From assembly GCA_905373665.1 (NCBI GenBank), contig CAJPTV010000052.1, forward strand, positions 1 to 15,252: a stretch of DNA of 15,252 bases, written 5' to 3'. The first letter of the stretch is position 1. Each line of letters starts with the position of its first letter. A program made the translations under genes and the position numbers. Below, one piece after another: positions 1 to 8,764 of this stretch. This stretch comes from Bacteroidia bacterium. GTDB taxonomy: Bacteria; Bacteroidota; Bacteroidia; Bacteroidales; CAJPTX01. The notes beneath the pieces are model-generated. The model saw only the letters and a program-made list of their open reading frames with translations. It was not told the DNA's origin and made no database searches.

Positions 1-102
1 TCCGAGGCACGAAAGTCACAAGTCAAGTGCTGTTGCTGCACAAAAAGGCTCAAATAAGTTCAGCTGTCCTTACTTGTTCCTCGTCAGATTGACAATAGTG
101 GT

Positions 103-110
103 TAACTTTG
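103..110 (+). promoter_or_regulatory. -7 promoter box for the sensor-rarA-kdsA-cinA unit
   Basis: TAACTTTG matches the Bacteroidota primary-sigma -7 consensus TAnnTTTG. Transcription would begin around 115-118, shortly before the ATG at 135. The -33 element is poor: the nearest upstream TTG (74-76) is about 26 bases away instead of the usual 19-21. The TTG at 108-110, which would open the longer reading frame, lies inside this box, so it is unlikely to be the translation start. Confidence 0.5.
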
Positions 111-134
111 TCGGTAGTAAGAGGTAAGGTGAAG

Positions 135-2510
135 ATGATACGCTTTCAGATGACTATCCGCAAACGGTTGTTGTTGACCGTTTTGAGTGTGGTGTTGTTA
201 ACCTATTGCTTGTCGCTGGGATACCTCATCTATCGCGACCTGATGTATAACCACCAGTCGAGTCTGCAAAACGGACGAGTACAGATTGCCGAGTATGCCA
301 CACAACTGCGTAACGACCTGAACATCTCCCTCACGCTCGCACGAGACCTGAGTGGCATCATGGAGGGCGTCTCGCCCATTACTTGGGACGAGCGCATCGC
401 CGAGTTCCGACGTATATGCGAGCGCATCACCCATACCGAGGGGTATGATTATAGCGAGATCGTCGCCACGTTTGACTACAAGCTCCAGAACCCCACCTAT
501 CCTCACCGCGAGGGGCAGTACGAACTGATCTACCCGTTTAGCGATACGCTCCAGCTCCCCGTCGCTGCCCTACGAGACACCTCGGGCTTCTCCACCAATA
601 TCAGCTACTTTGAGCACCGTAACCAGAACGAGGAAGAGATGCTCGAACCCTACCTCCTGCGGCGAGACTCTGCGGGAAAGGTGCGCTACGTCGTGGGGGT
701 CTCCGTACCCGTACATGACAGTCTACAGCGCCCGGTGGGGGTTATCACCATCAACCGTGCGGCGGACTATTACCGCAAAAAGTTCCTAGAGTTCCACCCC
801 TACAATGACATGAGCCTCTTTCTCTTCTCGCGAGATATGAAGGTCATCGCAGGCCCAGAGGCGGAGCTCATGGGACAGGACGCAGAGAATATCCTCTCGC
901 AAATCCCCAGTTTTAACGACAAGGTGCTCTTGATGCGACAAGGAACCTTCCTAGCAGAGAGCTATGTGAGCCCGATGACTGGGCAGGTCTCTTATATTTT
1001 TAGTGCCCCGATTCGTATCGGGACGGTACGACACCCTTGGACGCTCTGCATGAGCGTAAGTCGGGAGGCTCTGCTCGCTTACGCCGCCTCCACAACGCGG
1101 ATTTCCATTCTTATTGCCATCGGGGGTGTGCTACTCCTCTTCATCGTTATCTTCTGGTTGTCGACGCAGATCGGGGGGGCACTCCGCCGAATCAGTAAGA
1201 CACTTACTGCCCTCGCACAAGGGCATATTGATTCGGAGTTACGACTCGACTTCCGTATGCGCGACGAAATCGGCGTCATGGCACATTCGGTCAACCAGCT
1301 TCTTGAAAGCATGGAGAAGAAAGCCAATTTTGCGCAAGCCATCGGACGCGGCGAGCAGGAGCAGGAACTCGACGTAGCTGAAGAGGATGTGCTCGGGGTG
1401 AGCCTCGTAGAGATGCAGAATAGTCTACAGGCGGCGAAGATTCGCGAAATGATGCAGCGCGAACAGGAAGAGCAGCAGGCTTGGGCCACGAAAGGGATGG
1501 CGCTCTTCTCCGAATACATGCGCGTGGAGACCAATGACATTACGGGCTTCACGTACGACATCTTGCATCACCTCACCGAATATGTCCACGCCGACATCGG
1601 GGCGGTTTATCTCGTAGAAAAGGACGCAGAGGAGCGGCGCTATCTCACACTCACCTCCTCTTACGCCTACCAAGTGCGGAAATATGCCGAGGCGCAGTTT
1701 GAAATCGGGGAGGGGATGGTCGGGCGTTGTGCTATGGAGCAAAAACGGATTTACCTCACCGACGTCCCGAAGGGCTATGTCAAGATTAGCTCGGGGCTCG
1801 GTCACGAAGACCCCAATTCGCTGGTGCTCGTCCCCATTATGATGAACGACGTCTTGCAGGGCGTGTTAGAACTGGCGCGTTTTGGCGACTTTGAGGAGTA
1901 CGTCCTGCGCTTCATCGAGAACGTCATGGGAAGTTTTGCCGCCACGCTCGTAGCCCTGCGCAACAATATCCAAACACAACACCTGCTTCAGGAGGCGCGC
2001 ATCCGCTCCGAAGAGATCAGTTCGCAAGAGGAGGAAATGCGCCAAAACATGGAAGAGTTGCAGACCGTCCAAGAGGAGGTGGCGCGCAAGTCTGCCGAGC
2101 TGGAAAGTTGGAATCGGGCGATGCAGAGCGCTTGCTGTATTGTCGAGTATGACACGCGCGGTTACCTACAATATGCCAACAACGAGTACCTCTCCCTGCT
2201 GCGTCTTTCCCTCTCAGAGATACAGGGGCATCACCACGCCGAGGGGATGGTCATGAACGCCGAGATGTCGAAGCGTTATCAAATCTTTTGGCGGGAACTC
2301 CTCAACGGACAAATCAAGCGCAACGTCCGTAATCAGTTTAAGCGCAACGGGCTCGTGCTCACCTTTAACGAGACGTATGCCCCTATCCTCAATGAGCACG
2401 GGGAGGTGGTTAAAATCCTCAAGATAGCGTTCAATATCAGCGAGTTTATGGTCGAGGTGTCAGCTAACGCTGCCGCGAACTCTAAGCTCAGTTTTTCGGT
2501 TAACGAGTAA
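135..2510 (+). CDS. Membrane sensor: Cache-like, HAMP, GAF, coiled coil, PAS, no output domain
   Basis: Probable inner-membrane receptor of 791 residues. The ATG at 135 is chosen over an in-frame TTG at 108 because it follows an AAGG ribosome site at 126-129 and the TTG sits in the -7 box. Visible order: TM1 about 12-32; extracytoplasmic region about 35-320 resembling a double Cache domain; TM2 about 323-342; HAMP about 343-396 (conserved DE in RMRDEIGVM); GAF about 453-609 (GEGMVGR); Glu-rich coiled coil about 611-661; PAS-like domain about 662-776 (YANNEYLSLL). The protein then stops. There is no histidine kinase, GGDEF, PP2C or methyl-accepting region, so it must signal through a partner. 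It overlaps rarA by one base (TAATG), implying translational coupling. Ligand unknown. The domain calls are by eye; the membrane topology and missing output are clear. Confidence 0.8.
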   Translation: MIRFQMTIRKRLLLTVLSVVLLTYCLSLGYLIYRDLMYNHQSSLQNGRVQIAEYATQLRNDLNISLTLARDLSGIMEGVSPITWDERIAEFRRICERITHTEGYDYSEIVATFDYKLQNPTYPHREGQYELIYPFSDTLQLPVAALRDTSGFSTNISYFEHRNQNEEEMLEPYLLRRDSAGKVRYVVGVSVPVHDSLQRPVGVITINRAADYYRKKFLEFHPYNDMSLFLFSRDMKVIAGPEAELMGQDAENILSQIPSFNDKVLLMRQGTFLAESYVSPMTGQVSYIFSAPIRIGTVRHPWTLCMSVSREALLAYAASTTRISILIAIGGVLLLFIVIFWLSTQIGGALRRISKTLTALAQGHIDSELRLDFRMRDEIGVMAHSVNQLLESMEKKANFAQAIGRGEQEQELDVAEEDVLGVSLVEMQNSLQAAKIREMMQREQEEQQAWATKGMALFSEYMRVETNDITGFTYDILHHLTEYVHADIGAVYLVEKDAEERRYLTLTSSYAYQVRKYAEAQFEIGEGMVGRCAMEQKRIYLTDVPKGYVKISSGLGHEDPNSLVLVPIMMNDVLQGVLELARFGDFEEYVLRFIENVMGSFAATLVALRNNIQTQHLLQEARIRSEEISSQEEEMRQNMEELQTVQEEVARKSAELESWNRAMQSACCIVEYDTRGYLQYANNEYLSLLRLSLSEIQGHHHAEGMVMNAEMSKRYQIFWRELLNGQIKRNVRNQFKRNGLVLTFNETYAPILNEHGEVVKILKIAFNISEFMVEVSANAAANSKLSFSVNE

Positions 2511-3799
2511 TGCAAGCACAACGACCGCTCGCGGAGCGGTTGCGCCCGCAGCGTCTGGAAGACTACGTAGGGCAAGAGCACCTCGTAGGGACGGAGGGGG
2601 TTATCCGTCAGATGCTCGACTCGGGGCGCGTGACGCCGTTCATCTTGTGGGGGCCGCCCGGGGTAGGCAAGACCACCTTGGCGCAAATCGTAGCCCATTC
2701 CCTAGGGCGAGAGTTCTTTGTACTGAGCGCCGTAACCGCTGGGGTAAAAGAGGTGCGAGAGGTATTGGCACACGCCGCTACCCCCGCCCTCGGACGTACG
2801 GGGACGCCCATCCTTTTCATTGACGAAATTCACCGCTTCAACAAAGCTCAGCAAGATTCGCTGCTGGGGGCTGTAGAGCGCGGAGACATCGCTCTCATTG
2901 GTGCAACTACCGAAAACCCCTCTTTTGAGGTTATTTCGCCCCTTCTGTCGCGCTGTCAGGTCTATACGTTGCGCTCGCTCGAACCCGAAGCGCTGGAAAA
3001 ACTTACTGCGCGAGCACTACGCGAGGATGAGTTCCTCTCGAAGGTGCACTTTCTCTTTGAGGAGACCGAGGCTTACTACACCTTTGCGGGGGGCGACGGG
3101 CGGCGCATGCTCAACATCCTAGAGCTACTCTATAATGCGCGGGAGGGCGATACCGTACGGGTGACCAATGCCTTGGTGCAAAAGCTTTTACAACAGCGTG
3201 CACCCCGTTATGACAAAGATGGGGAGATGCACTATGACTGCATCTCTGCCTTTATCAAGTCCGTACGGGGGAGTGACCCGCAAGCTGCCGTCTATTGGAT
3301 GGCGCGGATGCTTGCCGCGGGGGAAGACCCTGTCTTTGTGGCGCGTCGCCTCGTGATCCTTGCTGCTGAGGACATTGGGCTAGCCAATCCGAATGCGCTA
3401 TTGATGGCGAATGCGGCTATGGCGGCGGTGCAACAGATCGGGATGCCCGAGGCGCGGATAGTCCTTTCCGAGGCGGCTATCTTCCTCGCTACGAGCGAAA
3501 AGAGCAACTCGGCCTATTTGGCTATCAACGAGGCGCTCGCCTTTGTCAGCCAAGAGACGCCCCACGAAGTGCCGTTACACCTGCGCAATGCGCCCACGAA
3601 TTTGATGAAAAAGCTCGGCTATGCCGATGGGTATCAGTATGCCCACGACTTCCCGGGGCATTTCGTTCGCCAAGAGTTCCTTCCCGCTGGAATGGAGGGG
3701 ACAGTCTTCTACACACCCCAAGAGAATGCCCGCGAGCGCGACACAGCGCAACGCCTAGAGCGTCTCTGGGGCGATAAATATAAAGCCAAGAAAGCATAA
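2510..3799 (+). CDS. rarA: Replication-associated recombination protein A (AAA+ ATPase)
   Basis: RarA (MgsA), a clamp-loader-like AAA+ ATPase acting at stalled replication forks with SSB. The 429-residue length is normal for the family. Walker A GPPGVGKTT at 48-56, Walker B IDEIH at 104-108 with the typical HRFNKAQQD continuation, sensor-1 region GATTENPSF at 131-139, and the likely arginine finger in LLSRC (R148). The C-terminal half carries the family tetramerisation region, including AAEDIGLANP and the lysine-rich end. The start codon overlaps the stop of the sensor gene by one base (TAATG), and its own stop overlaps kdsA the same way, so it is the second gene of a coupled unit. Its sequence is ordinary. 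The neighbours share no obvious pathway with it, so co-expression may reflect growth or stress control. Confidence 0.96.
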   Translation: MQAQRPLAERLRPQRLEDYVGQEHLVGTEGVIRQMLDSGRVTPFILWGPPGVGKTTLAQIVAHSLGREFFVLSAVTAGVKEVREVLAHAATPALGRTGTPILFIDEIHRFNKAQQDSLLGAVERGDIALIGATTENPSFEVISPLLSRCQVYTLRSLEPEALEKLTARALREDEFLSKVHFLFEETEAYYTFAGGDGRRMLNILELLYNAREGDTVRVTNALVQKLLQQRAPRYDKDGEMHYDCISAFIKSVRGSDPQAAVYWMARMLAAGEDPVFVARRLVILAAEDIGLANPNALLMANAAMAAVQQIGMPEARIVLSEAAIFLATSEKSNSAYLAINEALAFVSQETPHEVPLHLRNAPTNLMKKLGYADGYQYAHDFPGHFVRQEFLPAGMEGTVFYTPQENARERDTAQRLERLWGDKYKAKKA

Positions 3800-4623
3800 T
3801 GACGCAAGAAGAGATCTTCCGTTCTATTCCTCGCCTCAACCACGTTACCCCCAAGGCGCTAGTCTTGTTGGCAGGACCGTGTGTGGTCGAGGGGCGCGAT
3901 ATTACCCTCCGTACGGCGGAAACGTTAGTCAAAATCGCCGATGCGTTGGCGTTCCCGCTCGTGTTCAAGTCCTCTTATCGCAAGGCAAACCGCTCGCGTT
4001 TAGACTCCTTCACGGGGCTTGGGGATGAGGAGGCGCTTCGCATCCTTGAAGAGGTTAAAACCACGTTGGGCGTACCGATCGTGACCGACGTGCACGACGC
4101 TTGTGAGGTGCGGGCTGCGGCCGAGGTGGCAGACATCTTGCAAATCCCCGCCTTCTTGTGTCGACAAACCGAGCTGTTGCAGGCAGCCGGGGCTACGGGA
4201 CGAGTAGTCAACATCAAAAAAGGGCAGTTTCTTGCGCCCGACGCCATGCGCTTTGCAGTCGATAAGGTGAAAGCCGTGGGGAATGAAAAGGTGTTGTTGA
4301 CCGAACGGGGGACGACCTTCGGCTATACGGATTTGGTCGTAGACTTCCGTGGTATCCCCGTCATGCAGGCGACGGGCTGCCCTGTGATACTCGACGTCAC
4401 ACACTCCCTGCAAGAGCCGAACCAGACGAGTGGGGTCACGGGAGGGCGTCCGGCGCTCATCGAGTATATGGCGCGTTTAGGCGTTACTGCGGGGGTGGAT
4501 GGACTATTCTTTGAAACGCACCCCAATCCCGCCGAGGCGCTCTCTGACGGGGCAAATATGCTGCCGTTGGCGCGCGTAGAGGGGATGCTCCTGCAATTGA
4601 AGCGCCTTATGGCGTGTCGTTAA
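3799..4623 (+). CDS. kdsA: 3-deoxy-8-phosphooctulonate synthase (Kdo-8-P synthase)
   Basis: Cytoplasmic aldolase-like enzyme that condenses phosphoenolpyruvate with arabinose 5-phosphate to give Kdo-8-phosphate, an early step toward the lipopolysaccharide inner core. The 274-residue TIM-barrel protein shows KSSYRKANRSR (about 56-66), TDVHDACEV, the substrate-binding CRQTELLQAA and NIKKGQFLAP. The early motif AGPCVVE places a cysteine (C28) where metal-dependent KdsA enzymes have their metal ligand; metal-independent enzymes such as the E. coli one have asparagine there. I therefore infer the metal-dependent class. It overlaps rarA by one base and is followed 12 bases later by cinA. Presence of KdsA supports a Gram-negative host making Kdo-containing lipopolysaccharide. 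Confidence 0.96.
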   Translation: MTQEEIFRSIPRLNHVTPKALVLLAGPCVVEGRDITLRTAETLVKIADALAFPLVFKSSYRKANRSRLDSFTGLGDEEALRILEEVKTTLGVPIVTDVHDACEVRAAAEVADILQIPAFLCRQTELLQAAGATGRVVNIKKGQFLAPDAMRFAVDKVKAVGNEKVLLTERGTTFGYTDLVVDFRGIPVMQATGCPVILDVTHSLQEPNQTSGVTGGRPALIEYMARLGVTAGVDGLFFETHPNPAEALSDGANMLPLARVEGMLLQLKRLMACR

Positions 4624-4635
4624 GCGAGAGGGGCG

Positions 4636-5868
4636 ATGTCAGCCAAGGCTTCTCTTATCGCGGTGGGGACGGAGCTCACCACGGGGTTTGTACGCGATGC
4701 GAACCTATACTATCTAGCGCAACGCTTAGACGACATGGGGATAGAGGTCGTCACATCGGAGATGATCCCCGATGACCGTCCGTTGATGCTCTCCGTCTTT
4801 GAAGAGGCGATGCGGCGGAGCGACCTCGTTATCGTCACAGGCGGTCTCGGTCCGACCGAGGATGATTTTACCAAAGAGGTACTTCTCCAACGTTTTGGCG
4901 GTGAGTGGTGCGAAGACGAAGCTACCTTGGAGCAAATCAAGCGCTTGCTCGAACGGCGCTCACTCCCCCTTACGACGGTCAATCGGCAACAGGCTGTCGT
5001 GCCGAGCAGCGCCGAGGTACTACCGAATGCCTTTGGGATGGCGCCGGGCACACTCTACCACTACGACGGGGGCATCTTAGTGAGCCTACCTGGTGTACCG
5101 AGCGAGATGCGCGGTATCTTTGAAACGGAACTTGTCCCGCGGATAGCCTCCCTTGCGGGTACGGTGCGCCACACGCAGATTTATGTCTTTGGCGTAGCCG
5201 AGTCGCTCCTTTCCGATCGCCTAAGAGGGTGGAGTGGGGCATTGCCTGAGGGGCTATCGCTCGCCTATCTCCCTGCAATGGGTACGGTCTGTTTACGCCT
5301 GAGTGGCGACGTTAGCCGTTGTGGCGAAGCAGTATACGCGGCTAAGGTGGCGGAGCTCCGTTCGTTCCTAGAGGGCGATACGACGCTTATGACCGAGCTG
5401 AGTTTCCCTGCTTACATCGTCGCTACCTTGCTGCAGCGCGGCGAGACGTTGGCGGTGGCAGAAAGCTGTACAGGGGGAGCGGTCTCTGGGCGTATCACGA
5501 GCGTGAGTGGTGCATCCAAGGTCTACAAGGGGGGCGTTTGCTCCTACACAAATGAGATAAAGGAACGGGTCTTGGGGATCCCGCACGCGCTCTTAGAGAG
5601 ACACACCGCCGTAAGTGCACCTGTCGTTGAAGCAATGGCAGCCTCGGTGCGAGAGCTCTATGGGACGAACTATGGTCTTGCCACGAGCGGTTACATGGAG
5701 CTGGAAAATGCAATGCCGCAGCAGACAGGGGAGGTCTATATCGCGCTTGCGACGCCTACGGGGGTGGTCTCTAACCACTATCTCTTAAATCAGAACCGTC
5801 AAGGCAACCAAGAGTGGAGTGTGGAGCGCGCCTTGCGCGACCTTGTGGTAGCGCTGCTTGGCGATTGA
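4636..5868 (+). CDS. cinA: CinA-family two-domain protein (nucleotide pyrophosphatase / NMN amidase)
   Basis: CinA joins a MoaB/MogA-like N-terminal domain (COG1058, linked to ADP-ribose pyrophosphatase activity) to a PncC-like NMN deamidase, a role in pyridine-nucleotide salvage. The length of 410 residues is normal. N-terminal signature TGGLGPTEDDFTKEV at 68-82 and LPGVPSEM at 151-158 are intact. The C-terminal domain begins near 255, with AESCTGG at 275-281 (nucleophile S277) and Y304 and K309 in SYTNEIK. Oddly, the usual SGIAGPxGG loop is replaced by SGYMELENAMPQQ (about 351-363), although the following GEVYIAL strand is kept. Amidase activity is therefore less certain. Ribosome site GAGAGGGG lies just before the ATG. 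It is the last gene of the unit and converges on the gene at 5902. Confidence 0.93.
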   Translation: MSAKASLIAVGTELTTGFVRDANLYYLAQRLDDMGIEVVTSEMIPDDRPLMLSVFEEAMRRSDLVIVTGGLGPTEDDFTKEVLLQRFGGEWCEDEATLEQIKRLLERRSLPLTTVNRQQAVVPSSAEVLPNAFGMAPGTLYHYDGGILVSLPGVPSEMRGIFETELVPRIASLAGTVRHTQIYVFGVAESLLSDRLRGWSGALPEGLSLAYLPAMGTVCLRLSGDVSRCGEAVYAAKVAELRSFLEGDTTLMTELSFPAYIVATLLQRGETLAVAESCTGGAVSGRITSVSGASKVYKGGVCSYTNEIKERVLGIPHALLERHTAVSAPVVEAMAASVRELYGTNYGLATSGYMELENAMPQQTGEVYIALATPTGVVSNHYLLNQNRQGNQEWSVERALRDLVVALLGD

Positions 5869-5901
5869 CACCTCTCTAAAAGGATTGCCGTGTCGCGCTG
5901 A

Positions 5902-6858
5902 TTATTGGCTTTTTCTATGGTTGCTATAATCAATCACAAGCGAGAAGGGATGTATCGCACTATAGCAACTAGGCACAAGCTCCATATTTACTTTTAGTGG
6001 GACAAGTTTTCCCTTGAAAAGGATAAACTCCGCATCTAATAGATAGGAAGCACTGTCGTTTAGAATGGGGGTAAATTGTGTCTTTATTCGTCTAATGAGC
6101 CCACTCTCATCTAAGAAAACAATACATCTGAGCTCGTCTCCTGTTTTTAGTTTCAAAGGCATACGCTTTTCTCTTTTTATAGAGAATTCCCATACGCCAA
6201 ACCCATCCGTTTCGCCTTTATAGGAGCAGTGGAAATGCCTTCGCTCTCTTTTACTGCACATAAGGTCGGCTGTGAGGTAACTAATCCCCGTTGTTTGCCT
6301 TAGCATGGAGAGTAGTTTTGCAACACTGTCTCTTTTGGAGACGACTAAGTGGGTACTGTCGATACGTACTCTCAGGTAACGGAGACGCCCTAGCGTCTGT
6401 CCGATATACTTTTCTATAGGTGGGGTATCTTGATAGGTAAAATCTAAATCGAAAAAGTGTTTACGGAGGTAAGGGCGCAGCGATTTCTTCATCCGTCGTC
6501 GGAAATACTCTTCACTAGAGAATTGGTTCGAAACGATCGTCACTGAATCGAGAAGGTAACTCTCTTCTTCCAAGTTTACCTTAAGCAGACTGTCTGCCAG
6601 ACGATGCGCGTCTAAGAGTACCTTAGCGGGCTTGTACCCCAAGTACTTTACCGTGAGCGTATCGTTTAGACGAACCGATTGAGGGGCGAACTCAAGCGTC
6701 CCCTGTTCACTCCCCATTCGGTGAAAGTAATTACCAATCGAGAGCTCGGGGTAGGCTAAGCGAATCCCCTGCATATCACACACCTCTACCCTGACTTTTT
6801 GCTGCGCATAGAGCGGCGTGACCAGAAGAAGAAGGACGGTAAAGTAGAAAAGCCTCAT
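5902..6858 (-). CDS. Secreted protein with carboxypeptidase-regulatory-like N-terminal domain, function unknown
   Basis: A 318-residue protein with a clear signal peptide (about residues 1-18, MRLFYFTVLLLLVTPLYA), so it is exported, probably to the periplasm or outer membrane. Residues about 20-110 look like the carboxypeptidase-D regulatory-like beta-sandwich common in Bacteroidota: VEVCDMQGIRLAYPELSIG, TLTVKYLGYKPA, then LDSVTIVSN. The remaining 200 residues are not recognised; they are basic early and beta-rich late. It follows ispG after 27 bases on the same strand and may be its operon tail. Its DNA is AT-richer than its neighbours: the row at 6001 has 24 G/C in 60 bases, against 37 in 60 for the ispG row at 7021. 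It may have a different history. Confidence 0.7.
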   Translation of the reverse strand: MRLFYFTVLLLLVTPLYAQQKVRVEVCDMQGIRLAYPELSIGNYFHRMGSEQGTLEFAPQSVRLNDTLTVKYLGYKPAKVLLDAHRLADSLLKVNLEEESYLLDSVTIVSNQFSSEEYFRRRMKKSLRPYLRKHFFDLDFTYQDTPPIEKYIGQTLGRLRYLRVRIDSTHLVVSKRDSVAKLLSMLRQTTGISYLTADLMCSKRERRHFHCSYKGETDGFGVWEFSIKREKRMPLKLKTGDELRCIVFLDESGLIRRIKTQFTPILNDSASYLLDAEFILFKGKLVPLKVNMELVPSCYSAIHPFSLVIDYSNHRKSQ

Positions 6859-6885
6859 TTCGATGTAATAAAAAGACGCAGGAAC

Positions 6886-8745
6886 TTATTCAAACTCTTC
6901 AATAAGCGCAAGGAGTGCCTCGATGGCTTCCGCTTCAGGGATGTTGCGACGCGCTACTTCCCCAGCACGGTAAAGGGTGATCTTACCTGGGCCTGCCCCC
7001 ACGTAGCCATAGTCGGCATCGCCCATTTCGCCCGGTCCGTTTACGATACAGCCCATGACGGCGATCTTGAGGTCGCGCAGGTGCGCTGTCGCAGCACGTA
7101 CACGGGCAAAGGTGCTTTCCAAGTCAAAGAGCGTACGCCCACACCCCGGGCACGCCACAAACTCGGCATGGACGCGCCGCAAACCAAGACTCTGCAACAC
7201 GGCTAAGCCATACCCGATGGTCGACGGAGGTTGCCCGTTGGTAACCACAAGCCCGTTCCCCCAATCTTCTAACAGGAGGCTGCCATAGTCCACCCCCATG
7301 GCGGCTTGCAGACGTTCCCCTTGATAATCGGCATGGTAGGCTTGCCAAAAAAGCACGTTGGCAGTAGGATACTGTGCAAGGAGCTGCGCAGCTACTGTGC
7401 GTGTGCGCCAGAGGCTCGGCTGTGACTCCTTTAGGATGAAGAGCGTCTCTGTGGGGAATGCCCCATATTGCTGCACCTGTGGGAGCGATTCGTGCGCGAG
7501 GTCGATTATCACCACACGCCCCTTTCCATCAAGGCTTTGGTAAACGCCCTCAGCGACAGGATGGTAAACGTAGGGGGCGAGTTCGGCAGGGAGGTTGTTC
7601 CCTACTTGTCCAGCGAAAAGTACCCCATCTACTGTACTGGGGAGGTGCTGCCACTGCCCAGTCGCATCTTGGGCAAAGCCGTAGGAAAGAAGGTCGTCTG
7701 TGGTGATGGACGTCTCCCCTTCGTGTAGCAGGAAGAGCAGACCGCGACGAACGGACTGAAGCGCTGGCGGAACGTGCCGATCCCGCACGACGGGCGGGGC
7801 ACTCATTAGGCTGTCTACGGGGCGGGGCGTCTCGTGAAGCGAGGCGACGTGGGCAATAATCTCACGGGCAAAGGGGATCTCGTGTGCAGGATTCTCGGTC
7901 AGGGAGACGCGGAGGGTGTCGCCAATGCCGTCGACAAGGAGCGTGCCGATACCGATGGCGGACTTGATGCGCCCATCCTCCCCAGCGCCCGCTTCGGTTA
8001 CCCCCAAGTGAATCTTGTTGTAAAAGCCGTGGGCTTGCAAGGTCTGTACGAGACGCCGATTGGAAAAGACCATGAGCTTTACCTCGCTCGCCTTGAGTGA
8101 GACAACGACCGAGCGTTCAAAATGGAAGTGGCGACACACCTCGAGGAACTCCATGGCAGAGCACACCATGCCCTCTATCCCTGCGCCGTGCTGCTCGACG
8201 ATGCGCGGGGCGAGCGAACCGTGGTTCACGCCGATGCGTACGGCTACGCCGTAGCGTTGGCAGGTAGACGCGAGCGCTTCTATCGCTTGGTACATCTTTT
8301 CACGTGCGGCTGTCGCTTCGGCTTCGCTCTGTGGGGTGAGGCGATTGAGGTAGTTACCAGGATTGATCCGTACGGCATCTACATACTTCGCTGCCTCCAA
8401 GGCAACTTGTGGGGAGAAGTGGACGTCTGCCACGACGGGGCACGCCGTGTAATGGTGCTGCGCTTGGAGGGCGGGGGAGGTAAACTGCTCCATTACCGCA
8501 GCAAAGGCACGGGCATCGGCAAGCGTGGGCGCGGTGACGCGGATGAGTTCCGCACCTGCTTGGCGCAGATATATCAGTTGCGCGAGGGTGGCTTCGACGT
8601 CAGAGGCTGCCGTGGTGGTCATGGTCTGTACGACCGGGTGACCACCACGGGCATCTAACGTTACGCTTTCTCGCTCAGAACGCCCCAATTTGAGCGTCCA
8701 AGAAGCATTGTCGGGCGACAATACCTCTTCGGGGTCAATACGCAT
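6886..8745 (-). CDS. ispG: 4-hydroxy-3-methylbut-2-en-1-yl diphosphate synthase, long form
   Basis: IspG (GcpE) reductively opens MEcPP to HMBPP in the methylerythritol phosphate route to isoprenoids, using a [4Fe-4S] cluster. At 619 residues it is the long form seen in Bacteroidota, Chlamydiae and plants, with an extra domain (about 310-500) between the TIM barrel and the cluster domain. Barrel motifs include VDAVRINPGNYLN, VRIGVNHGSL, and LGVTEAGAGEDGRIKSAIG. Cluster ligands are visible as C532 and C535 in CPGCGR and C566 in GCIVNGPGE, with E573 as the likely fourth ligand. It starts 19 bases after the DPP11 stop and is followed after 27 bases by the secreted protein gene, so it sits mid-operon. 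The N-terminal 40 residues are diverged but the start is the only good one. Confidence 0.95.
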   Translation of the reverse strand: MRIDPEEVLSPDNASWTLKLGRSERESVTLDARGGHPVVQTMTTTAASDVEATLAQLIYLRQAGAELIRVTAPTLADARAFAAVMEQFTSPALQAQHHYTACPVVADVHFSPQVALEAAKYVDAVRINPGNYLNRLTPQSEAEATAAREKMYQAIEALASTCQRYGVAVRIGVNHGSLAPRIVEQHGAGIEGMVCSAMEFLEVCRHFHFERSVVVSLKASEVKLMVFSNRRLVQTLQAHGFYNKIHLGVTEAGAGEDGRIKSAIGIGTLLVDGIGDTLRVSLTENPAHEIPFAREIIAHVASLHETPRPVDSLMSAPPVVRDRHVPPALQSVRRGLLFLLHEGETSITTDDLLSYGFAQDATGQWQHLPSTVDGVLFAGQVGNNLPAELAPYVYHPVAEGVYQSLDGKGRVVIIDLAHESLPQVQQYGAFPTETLFILKESQPSLWRTRTVAAQLLAQYPTANVLFWQAYHADYQGERLQAAMGVDYGSLLLEDWGNGLVVTNGQPPSTIGYGLAVLQSLGLRRVHAEFVACPGCGRTLFDLESTFARVRAATAHLRDLKIAVMGCIVNGPGEMGDADYGYVGAGPGKITLYRAGEVARRNIPEAEAIEALLALIEEFE

Positions 8746-8764
8746 TTCTTGGTTACTCTAAACG

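Noticed and set aside
5869..5901. A shared terminator between the convergent ends of cinA and the secreted-protein gene
   Set aside because: AAAAGG and GGCTTTTT face each other loosely but no stem of more than three or four continuous pairs forms. I cannot support a hairpin.
8122..8658. A 178-codon open frame on the plus strand inside ispG
   Set aside because: It is antisense to the conserved IspG barrel motifs and has a biased, non-protein-like composition.
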